Origin: Penium margaritaceum
Taxonomy: Eukaryota; Streptophyta; Zygnematophyceae; Desmidiales; Peniaceae
Direction of reading: 5' to 3'
Assembly: GCA_023375785.1 (NCBI GenBank)
Contig: SZWC01001161.1
Location: forward strand, 89,656-153,655
DNA: 64,000 nt
The translations under genes were made by a program, and so were the position numbers. The notes below the pieces were generated by a model, which did no database searches, was not told the DNA's origin, and saw nothing but the letters and a program-made list of their open reading frames with translations. Positions 51,544 to 62,908 of the stretch are shown here, one piece after another (position 1 is the first letter of the stretch; each line of letters starts with the position of its first letter).

Positions 51544-53261
51544 CTAGCAAGTACAAATACCTATAATATGTGGTGGCACAGTGTGGCCACAATGCACAGT
51601 GACCAACCAAAGTATGCATATGTCACTAATCATGACCAAACGAATTTCACAGTGTGTGGTCAACATAGAAAACTCATAACACGAGTCACGAATGGTCAAA
51701 GGGGAAAACAATGGGTTGGGAACACTAGTTATCAACTAGCAAGTACAAAGACGTTCAACAAGCAGTTGCACGATGTGGCTAGCGTGCATTGTGACAAACC
51801 AAAGGATGCATACGTCACTGACTATGACCGAAGAAGTCCACTATGTGTGGTCAACATTGACAACTCATAACACGAGTCACAAATGGTCAAAGGGAGAGAC
51901 AATGGTTTGGGAACCCTATGTATCGACTAGAAAGAACAAAGAACTTCAATACGCAGTGGCACGGTGTGGCTAATATGCACACCAAACAACCAAACTAGGC
52001 ATATGTCACTGACCCTGACCAACTAATTTCAATATGGGTGGTCAACGTTCACCAACCATAACACGAGTCACAAAAAGTCAGAGGGGGAAACAATGGTATG
52101 GGAATATCAGTTCTCAACTAGCAAGTAAAACGAACTTCAATCAGAAGTAGCACAGTGTGGCTACCATGCACAATGACCGACCAAAGAAGGCATATGTACT
52201 GCCTTTGACCAAAGAAATCCACTGTGTTTGGTCAACGTTGACAACTCATAATACGAGTAACAAATGGTCAGAGGGGAGAACAATGGTTTGGGAACACCAG
52301 GTATCAACTAAAAAGCACAAGGACCTTCAATACGTTGTGCCACGGTGTGGATAACATGCACGATGACCAACCAAAGGATGCATACGTCTCTTACTATGAC
52401 CGAAGAAGTCCACTATGTGTGGTCAACATTGACAACGCATAACACGAGTCACAAATGGTCAGAGGGAGAGACAATGGTTTGGGAACCCTATGTATTCACT
52501 AGAAGAGACAAAGAACTTCAATACGTAGTGGCACGGTGTGGCTACTATGCACACCAAACAACCAAACGAGGCATATGTCACTGACGATGACCAAATAATT
52601 TCAATATGGGTGGTCAACGTTCACCAACCATAACACGAGTCACAAACGGTCAGAGGGGGAAACAATGGTATGGGAATATCAGTTCTCAACTAGCAAGAAA
52701 AACGACCTTCAATCAGTAGTAGCACGGTGTGACTACCATGCACAATGACCGACCAAAGTAGGCATATGTTCTGCCTTTGACCAAAGAAATCCGCTGTGTG
52801 TGGTCAACATTGACACTTCATAGTACGAGTCACAAATGGTCAGAGGGAGACACAATGGTTTGGGAACACCAGGTATCAACTTAAAATCACAAGGACCTTC
52901 AATGAGTTGTGGCATGGTGTGGATACCATGCACGATGACCAACCAAAGTAGGCACATGTCACTGATCATGACCAAAGAAAGTCACCATGTGTGGTAACCT
53001 TTGACAACTCATAACACGAGTCACAAATGGTCAGAGTGGAAAATAATGGTTTCTGAATACTAGTGTTTGACTAGCAAGTACAAATACCTTTTATATGTAG
53101 TGGCACTGTGTGGCTACAATGCACAGTGACCAACCAACGTATGCATATGTCACTGACCATGACCAAAGAATTTCACTTCATGTGGTCAATGTTGACAACT
53201 CACAACACAAGTCACAGATAGTGAGAGAGGGTAACAATGGTTTTGGACGACTAGCTATCAA
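51544..53261 (+). repeat. Rearranged 9-monomer unit with C-D-E present twice
   Basis: The unit runs B-C-D-E and then, at about 52370, jumps from the E word CACGATGACCAACCAAAG into the C word GATGCATACGTC. It then repeats C-D-E before finishing F-A. The spacing of 1718 bp equals nine monomers. The switch lies in the conserved ACCAACCAAAG stretch shared by all monomer types, as expected for out-of-register recombination. Confidence 0.8.
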
Positions 53262-54151
53262 CTAGAAAGCACAAAGACCTTCAATACGTAGTGACACGGC
53301 GTGGTAATCCTGTACAGTGACAAAGCAAAGCATGCGCATGTCACTAACCACGACCAAAAGAATTCCACAGTGTGTGGTCAACGTTGAAAACTCGTAACAC
53401 GGGTCACAAATGGTCAGAGGGGGAAACAATCGGTTGGGAACACTAGTTATCAACTAGCAAGTACAAAGTCCTTCAACAAGCAGTGGCACGGTGTGGCTAG
53501 CGTGCACAGTGACCAACCAAAGGATGCATACGTCACAGACTATGACCGAAGAAGTCCACTATGCGTGGTCAGCATTGACAACTTACAACACGAGTCACAG
53601 ATAGTCAGAGGGGGGTAACAATTGTGTGGGAAGACTAGCTATCAACTGGAAAGCACAAAGACCTTCAATGCGTAGTGACATGGGGTAGTAACCACATACT
53701 GTGATAAAACAAACTAGGCATATGTCAGTGACCATGACCAAAGAATTTCAATATGGGTGGTCAACGTTCACAACCCATAACACGAGTCCAAAATGGTCGG
53801 AGGGGGGGGAAATGGTTTCCAAACACTATGTATCTTCTAGCAAGTACAAAGATCTTTCGTATGTATTACCACGGTGTGGCTACTGTGCACAATGACCTAC
53901 CCAAGTAGGCATACATCACTGCTCATGACCAAAGAAGTTTAGTGTGTGTGGTCACCGTTCACATGTCATAATACAAGTAAAACATGCGCAGAGGGAGAAA
54001 CAATGGTTTGGGAATACTTGGTATCGACTAGCAAGTACAAAAGCCTTCGATAAGTGGTGGCACGGTGTGGCTACCATGCACAATGACCAACAAAAGTATG
54101 ACTGTGTCACTGGACATTTTAAAAAGAATTTCACTGTGTGTAGTCAACTTT

Positions 54152-54660
54152 CCTTTTTATGGCTGGTCAGTCGGAGGAACGGTTGACAAGTTATTCAATC
54201 TCAAAGTTGCAAAATTTGCAATTCCGTCCGTGTCAATTGTTTATGATTAAACTGACTTTGTTATTATTCATGATTTTAAAAACTACCCTCTAATCGTACA
54301 CCCCCTTAGTTTATGTCCTCTACCCATAGGAACTCCTATAACATCATTTGGACATCATATAAACACCATGTGAGTTGGCTTAGTGCTTATAGAGTTAGAT
54401 TCTGGAGCGGTAGGTCTTGGGTTTGAATCCTCGTACGCGCAATATAGAATAGGCTCGCGACCTGCGGGGGGGGCGGCTGTGTTGTGATACCTCTACTCTA
54501 CCTTCGAGCCCAAGCCGTGGGGGGGTAGGGGGGGTGTCATAATGCGGTCCCAAATCTGTCCTCCAGGTCGTCCACGGAACATCCCTCTAGGGGGGGTGGG
54601 AGGGAGTATTCCAGTGAAGGCACCGATGCGCAACAAATAAACAAAAACCGACCTGGTGTC
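54152..54660 (+). mobile_element. SINE-bearing block, copy 10 (complete)
   Basis: Complete 509-bp copy and the only one right of the LTR element. It has private changes (TCCTTTTTATGG at the start, CACCGATGCGC near the tail) but the same junctions in the host monomer. It therefore belongs to the same lineage and is not a separate insertion. The quadruplex motif is at 54590-54604. Confidence 0.75.
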
Positions 54661-57600
54661 AAAGGGAGAAACCTTTTGCTATTTATTGACTAGCGAGTGC
54701 AAAGACCTTCAACAAGAAGTGGCACAGTGTGGCTACTATGAACAATGACCAACCAGATTAGGCATGTACCATGCACCATGACCAAATAATTTCACTATGT
54801 GTGCTCAACGTTGACAACCCATAATATGGGTCACGAATTGTCAGAGGGGGGAAACAATAGTTTAGGAATACTAGATACCAACTAGCAAGTACAACGAACT
54901 TCAGTCAGTAGTAGCACGGTGTGGCTAACATGCACAATGACCGACCAGGGTAGGCATATGTACTGCCTTTGACCAAAGAAATCTGCAGTGTGTGGTCAAC
55001 ATTGATACTTCATAATACGAGTCACAAATGGTCAGAGGGAGAAACAATGGTTTGGGAACACCAGGTATCAACTAAAAATCACAAGGAAATTCAATGAGTT
55101 GTGACACTGTGTGGATACCATGAACGATGACCAACGCACATCTCACTGCCCATGACCAAAGGAAGTCAGCATGTGTGGTAAACTTTGACAACTCATAACA
55201 CGAGTCACAATGATCATAGTGGAAGATAATGGTTTATGAATACTAGTTTTCACCTAGCAAGTACAAATACCTTTAATATGTAGTGGCACAGTGTGGCTAC
55301 AATGCACAGTGACCAACCCAATTATGCATATGGCACTGACCATGACCAAAGAATTTCACTTCGTGTGGTCAATGTTGACAACTCACAGCACGATTCACAG
55401 ATAGTCAGAGGGGGTAACAATGGTTTGGGACGATTAGCTATCAACTAGAAAGCACAAAGACCTTCAATACATAGTGACACGGCGTGGTAACCATGTACAG
55501 TGACAAACCAAAGTAGGCATATGTCACTAACCATGACCAAACGAATTTTACAGTGTGTGGTCAACGTTGAAAACTCATAACACGAGTCACAAATGGTCAT
55601 AGGGGAAAACAATGGATTTGAAACACTAGTTATCAACTAGCAAGTACAAAGACCTTCAACAAGCAGTGGCACGGTGTGGCTAGCGTGCACAGTGACCAAC
55701 CAAAGGATGCATACGTCACTGACTATGACCGAAGAAGTCCACTATGTGTGGTCAACATTGACAACTCATAACACGAGTCACAAATGGTCAGAGGGAGAGG
55801 CAATGGTTTGGGAACCCTATGAATCGACTAGAAAGGACAAGGAAATTCAATACGTAGTGGCACGGTGTGGCTACTATGCACACCAAACAACGAAACTAGG
55901 CATATGTCACTGACCATGACCAAATAATTTCAATATGGGTTGTCAACGTTCACCAAGCATAACACGAGTCACAAACGGTCAGAGGGGGAAACAATGGTAT
56001 GGGAATATCCGTTCTCAACTAACAAGTAAAACAAACTTCAATCAGTAGTAGCACAGCGTGGCTACCATGCACAATGACCGACCAAAGTAGGCATATGTAC
56101 TGCCTTTGACCAAAGAAATCCGCTGTGTGGTCAACATTGACATTTCATAATACGAGTCGCAAATAGTCAGAGGAACAAAAAATTGTTTCGGAACAACACG
56201 TATCAACTAAAAAGAACAAGGACCTTCAATGAGTTGTGGCACGGTGTGGATACCATGCACGATGACCAACCAAAGTAGGCACATGTCACTGACCATGACC
56301 AAAGAAAGTCACCATGTGTGGTAAACTTTGACAACTCATAACACGAGTCACGAATGATCAGAGCGGAAGATAATGGTTTCTGAATACTAGTTTTCGCCTA
56401 GCAAGTACAAATACCTTTAATATGTAGTGGCATAGTGTGGCTACAATGCACAGTGACCAACCAAAGTATGCATATGTCACTGACCATGACCAAAGAATTT
56501 CACTTCATGTGGTCAATGTTGACAACTCACAACACAAGTCACAGATAGTCAGAGAGGGTAACAATGGTTTGGGCAGACTAGCTATCAACTAGAAAGCACA
56601 AAGACCTTCAATACATAGTGACACGGCGTGGTAACCATGTACAGTGACAAACAAAAGTAGGCATATGTCACTAACCATGACCAAAAGAATTTCACAGTGT
56701 GTGGTCAACGTTGAAAACTCATAACACGGGTCACAAATGGTCCGAGGGGGAAACAATCGGTTGGGAACACTAGTTATCAACTAGCAAGTACAAAGTCCTT
56801 CAACAAGCAGTGGCACGGTGTGGCTAGCGTAGTGACCAACCAAAGGATGCATACGTCACAGACTATGATTGAAGAAGTCCACTATGTGTTGTCAGCATTG
56901 ACAGCTCACAACACGAGTCACAAATGGTCAGAGGGAGAGACAATGGTTTGGGAACCCAATGTATCGACTTGAAAGGACAAAGAACTTCAATACGTAGTGG
57001 CACGGTGTGGCTACTATTCACACCAAACAACCAAACTAGGCATATGTCACTGACCATGACCAAATAATTTCAATATGGGTTGTCAACGTTCACCAACCAT
57101 AACACGAGTCACAAACGGTCAGAGGGGGAAACAATGGTATGGGAATATCAGTTCTCAACTAGCAAGTAAAACGACCTTCAATCAGTAGTAGCACGGTGTG
57201 GCTACCATGCACAATGACCGACCAAAGTAGGCATATGTTCTGCCTTTGACCACAGAAATCCGCTGTGTGTGGTCAACATTGACACTTCATAATACGAGTC
57301 ACAAATGGTCAGAGGGGAAAACAATAGTTTGGGAACACCAGGTATCAACTAAAAAGCACAAGGACCTTCAATGAGTTGTGGCACGGTGTGGATACCACGC
57401 ACGATAACCAACCAACGTAGGCACATGTCACTGACCATGACCAAAGAAAGTCACCATGTGTGGTAAACTTTGACAACACATAACACAAGTCACAAATGAT
57501 CACAATGGAAGATAATGAATTATGAATACTAGTTTTCACCTAGCAAGTACAAATACCTTTAATATGTAGTGGCATAGTGTGGCTACAATGCACAGTGACC

Positions 57601-60600
57601 AACCAAAGTATGCATATGTCACTGACCATGACCAAAGAATTTCACTTCATGTGGTCAATGTTGACAACTCACAACACAAGTCACAGATAGTCAGAGGGGG
57701 TAACAATGGTTTGGGCAGACTAGCTATCATCTAGAAAGCACAAAGACCTTCAATACATAGTGACACGGCGTCATAACCATGTACAGTGACAAACCAAAGT
57801 AGGCATATGTCACTAACCATGACCAAACGAATTTCACAGTGTGTGGTCAACGTTGAAAACTCATAACACGGGTCACAAATGGTCAGAGGGGGAAACAATC
57901 GGTTGGGAACACTAGTTATCAACTATCAAGTACAAAGTCCTTCAACAAGCATTGGCACGGTGTGGGTAGCGTAGTGACCAACCAAAGGATGCTTACGTCA
58001 CAGACTATGACCGAAGAAGTCCACTATGTGTTGTCAGCATTGACAGCTCACAACACGAGTCACAAATGGTCAGAGGGAGAGACAATGGTTTGGGAACCCA
58101 ATGTATCGACTAGAAAGGACAAAGAACTTCAATACGTAGTGGCACGGTGTGGCTACTATTCACACCAAACAACCAAAATAGGCATATGTCACTGACCATG
58201 ACCAAATAATTTCAATATGGGTGGTCATTGTTCACCAACCATAACACGAGTCACAAACGGTCAGAGGGGGAAAAATGGTATGGACATATCAGTTCTCAAC
58301 TAGCAAGAAAAACAAACTTCAATCAGTAGTAGCACGGTGTGGCTACCATGCACAATAACCGACCAAAGTAGGCATATGTTCTGCCTTTGACCACAGAAAT
58401 CCGCTGTGTGTGGTCAACATTGACACTTCATAATACGAGTCACAAATGGTCAGAGGGAGAAACAATGGTATGGGAACACCAGGTATCAACTGAAAAGCAC
58501 AAGGACCTTCAATGAGTTGTGGCACGGTGTGGATACCATGCACGATGACCAACCAAAGTAGGCACATGTCACTGACCATGACCAAAGAAACTCACCATGT
58601 GCGGTAAAATTTGACAACTCAAAACACGAGTCACAAATGGTCAGAGTGGAAAATAATGGTTTCTGAATACTAGTTATCGACTAGCAAGTACAAATACCTT
58701 TAATATGTGGTGGCACAGTGTGGCCACAATGCACAGTGACCATCCAAAGTATGCATATGTCACTAACCATGACCAAACGAATTTCACAGTGTGTGGTCAA
58801 CGTTGAAAACTCATAAGACGAGTCACAAATGGTCAGAGGGGAAATCAATGGGTTGGGAACACTAGTTATCTACTAGCAAGTACAAAGACGTTCAACAAGC
58901 AGTGGCAGGGTGTGGCTAGCGTGCACAGTGAACAACCAAAGGATGCATACGTCACTGACTATGACCGAAGAAGTCCACTATGTGTGGTCAACATTGAAAA
59001 CTCACAACACGAGTCACAAATGGTCAGAGGGAGAGACAATGGTTTGGGAACTCTATCTATCAAATAGAAAGAACAAAGAACTTCAATACGCAGTTGCACG
59101 GCGTGGCTAATATGCACACCAAACAACCAAACTAGGCATATGTCACTGACCATGACCAAATAATTTCAATATGGGTGGTCAACGTTCACCAACCATAACA
59201 CGAGTCACAAGCAGTCACAGGGGGAAACAATGGTATGGGAATATCAGTTCTCAACTAGCAAGTAAAACAAACTCTAATCAGAAGTAGCAGAGTGTGGCTA
59301 CCATGCACAATGACCGACCAAAGTAGGCATATGTACTGCCTTTGACCAAAGAAATCCGCTGTGTGTGGTCACCATTGACATTTCATTATACGAGTCACAA
59401 ATGGTCAGAGGGGAAAACAATGGTTTGGGAACACCAGGTATCAACTAAAAAGCACACGGACCTTCAATGAGTTGTGGCACGGTGTGGATACCATGCACGA
59501 TGACCAACCAAAGTAGGCAAATGTCACTGACCATGACCAAAGAAAGTCACCATGTGTGGTAAACGTTGACAACTCATAACACGAGTCACAAATGGTCAGA
59601 GTGGAATATAATGGTTTCTGAATACTAGTTATCGACTACCAAGTACAAATACCTTCAATATGTTGTGGCACAGTGTGGCTACAATGCACAGTGACCAACC
59701 AACGTATGCATATGTCACTGACCATGACCAAATAATTTCACTTCATGTGGTCAATGTTGACAACTCACAACACGATTCACAGATAGTCAGAGGGGGTAAC
59801 AATGGTTTGGGCAGACTAGCTATCAACTAGAAAGCACAAAGACCTTCAATACATAGTGACATGGCGTGGTAACCATGTACAGTGACAAACCAAAGTAGGC
59901 ATACGTCACTAACCATGACCAAACGAATTTCACAGTGTATGGTCAACGTTGAAAACTCATAACACGAGTCACAAATGGTCAGAGGGGAAAAGAATGGGTT
60001 GGGAACACTAGTTATCAACTATCAAGTACAAAGACCTTCAACAAGCAGAGGCACGGTGTGGCTAGCGTGCACAGTGAACAATCAAAAGGATGCATACGTC
60101 ACTGACTATGACCGAAGAAGTCCACTATGTGTGGTCAACATTGACAACTCATAACACAAGTCACAAATGGTCAGAGGGAGAGACAATGGTTTGGGAACCC
60201 TATGTATTCACTAGAAGAGACAAAGAACCTCAATACGTAGTGGCACGGTGTGGCTACTATGCACATTAAACAACCAAACTAGGCATATGTCACTGACCAT
60301 GACCAAATAATTTCAATATGGGTGGTCAACGTTCACCAACCATAACACGAGTCACAAACGGTCAGACGGGGAAACAATGGTATGGGAATATCAGTTCTCA
60401 ACTAGCAAGAAAAACGACCTTCAATCAATAGTAGCACAGTGTGGCTACCATGCACAATGACCGACCAAAGTAGGCATATGGTCTGCCTTTGACCAAAGAA
60501 ATCCGCTGTGTGTGGTCCACATTGACACTTCATAATACGAGTCACACATGGTCAGAGGGAGAAACAATGGTTTGAGAACACCATGTATCAACTTAAAAGC

Positions 60601-61721
60601 ACAAGGACCTTCAATGAGTTGTGGCACGGTGTGGATACGATGCACGATGACCAACCAAAGTAGGCACATGTCACTGACCATGACCAAAGAAAGTCACCAT
60701 GTGTGGTAAACTTTGACAACTCATAACACGAGTCACAAATGGTCAGAGTGGAAGATAATGGTTTCTGAATACTAGTTATCGACTAGTAAGTACAAATACC
60801 TTTAATATGTAGTGGCACTGTGTGGCTACAATGCACTGTGACCAACCAACGTATGCATATGTCACTGACCATGACCAAAGAATTTCACTTCATGTGGTCG
60901 ATGTTGACAACTCACAGCACGAGTCACAGATAGTCAAAGGGGGAAACAATGGTGTGGGAAGACTAGCTATCAACTAGAAATCACAAAGACCTTCAATACA
61001 TAGTGACAGGGCGTGATAACCATGTACAGTGACAAACCAAAGGATGCATATGTCACGAACCATGACCAAACGAATTTCACAGTGTGTGGTCAACGTTGAA
61101 AACTCATAACACGAGTCACAAATGGTCAGGGGGGAAAACAATGGGTTGGAAACACTATTTTTCAACTAGCAAGTACAAAGACCTTCAACAAGAAGTGGCA
61201 CGGTGTGGCTAGCGTGCACAGTGACCAACCACTGACTATGACCGAAGAAGTCCACTATGTGTGGTCAACATTGACAACTCATAACACGAGTCACAATGGA
61301 GGGAGAGACAATGGTTTGGGAACCCTATGTATCGACAAGAAAGGACAAAGAAATTCAATACGTAGTGGCACGGTGTGGCTACTATGCACACCAAACAACC
61401 AAACTAGGCATATGTCACTGACCATGACCAAATAATTTCAATATGGGTTGTCAACGTTCACCAACCATAACACGAGTCACAAACGGTAAGAGGGGGAAAC
61501 AATGGTATGGGAATATCAGTTCTCAACTAGCAAGTAAAACAAACTTCAATCAGTAGTAGCACAGTGTGGCTACCATGTACAATGACTGACCAAAGTAGGC
61601 ATATGTACTGCCTTTGACCAAAGAAATCCGCTGTGTGTGGTCAACATTGACACTTCATAATACGAGTCACAAATTGTCAGAGGGGAAAACAATGGTTTGG
61701 AAACACCAGGTATCAACTAAA

Positions 61722-62440
61722 TGATAGATAAAAATACGGCTGCGGACAACAGCACGAAGCCGAAGTGCAGCCCCACCAAATCTCAACACACGGCACCGTG
61801 CAATGGCACGAAGCGCTCCAGCAGCGAACAGCAGCATCAGCAGAAGGCAGGTGGCTGCGACTCCACGCCTCGCACCGCCCACCGTGATCCCGACCTGCTC
61901 CGTCCCACGGGACAACCTAGACCTAGTATAGTCCTAACTAGTACTTAGGCTGATGTATCACTGTTCTGTTCTTGCCGTATTTTTATCTATCATTCATCTA
62001 TCAATCAAACCTTTCCCGCCTTCGCAGCTGCAGCCTTTTCTTTCCATCATCTGTCTTTGTGTCACTGTAACTGCCCACCGTAAGGGTGAGGCACTTCAGC
62101 GTTTAGCTCTCCTGTTTGCCTCAACGATCTCTCCGTCGCTTCGTCGCTTCGCTCCTTCGCGCCGGCACCACTCTGCCGAGGCGCCTCCACCTTCGCAGCG
62201 CCCGTGCCCACAAGCACTGCGCCCACACCAGTGAATGCTAAGGCTCGCCCCGCTGGCTTGCCCGCATCACCGTTGCGCTCCGCTGAGCATTGCCTCCTCA
62301 TCCTAGCCACTACATCGTGTTCACTTCGTCGCGCCTCCGTGACATCAGCAAGACGTCAGCTTCCGCAGCTTCTCAGATGCTTCTGTTTCCTCTTCATCCG
62401 CATGTCTGACTTCTCCAATGACCATTCCCATTTCCTGACA
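61722..62440 (+). repeat. Probable 5' LTR of the second element, 719 bp
   Basis: The left edge is set by the exact end of satellite identity and a TG. The right edge is set by CA directly before the tRNA primer site. It starts TGATAGATAAAAATACGG and ends TTTCCTGACA. No second copy is visible inside the window, so the boundaries rest on these landmarks only. Confidence 0.7.
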
Positions 62441-62452
62441 TGGTATCAGAGC
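62441..62452 (+). other. Primer-binding site complementary to the 3' end of initiator tRNA-Met
   Basis: TGGTATCAGAGC, directly after the LTR, is the standard plant Ty1-copia primer site. It contrasts with the half-tRNA site of the first element. Confidence 0.9.
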
Positions 62453-62908
62453 AGAGCGAAAGCTCCTGGCTCCATTCTCTGCCGCATCTTCATCTCTGAC
62501 GCCTGAACCCTCAGACCAGCCACACCGCTGTCACCTCCTTCATCTTACAGCTGCAAAGGACAAAGGGTTGTGTATGGGCACAACACCATCACCACTGCAG
62601 CCAAATCTTCCTCTTCATCGCCTCAGAACTGCATCTGCCGCTTAAAGATCCTCGCCGAAGCGCGCCCCGGTCATACGTCAGCCGTCGTCTCCTCAGCAAC
62701 AGCAGCAGCCCGTCCTCACACAAAAGACTCCTCCTACTGTGCCCTCGCCGCTACTGAATCGTGTATGGGCACTGCACAGTAACGGCACAACACAGCAGCA
62801 AGAGTACGAGGAATGCAGCAGCAGCAGTATCCAAAATGCCAGCAGCAGCAGAAGCCCCCACAATCACCAAAGTGACCACAGTGCCCTACAGTCCTATATC
62901 AGTTCATC

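Larger units (their letters stand above)
44311..61721 (+). repeat. Satellite array, right part
   Basis: This is the same array resuming after the first LTR element, in the same orientation and register. The monomer interrupted at 39409 continues here after the 5-bp duplication CAAAG. A-to-B anchors lie at 45064, 46206, 48303, 49449, 50593, 53262, 55445, 56589, 57731, 59827 and 60974. F-to-B anchors lie at 47157, 51544 and 58681. Subtracting the 4906-bp insertion, the interval from 39017 to 45064 is 1141 bp, one normal 6-monomer unit. Only one SINE-bearing unit is present (block at 54152). The array ends abruptly inside a monomer E, after its word GGTATCAACTAAA, where the second LTR element begins. 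Confidence 0.97.

Noticed and set aside
1-61721. Telomere-type repeats or a centromere protein box
   Set aside because: I saw no tandem TTTAGGG or its complement and no convincing CENP-B-like box, so I make no claim on chromosome position.
61722-62440. Host gene promoter or first exon at the right end
   Set aside because: The TG...CA ends followed directly by a perfect TGGTATCAGAGC primer site fit an LTR far better.
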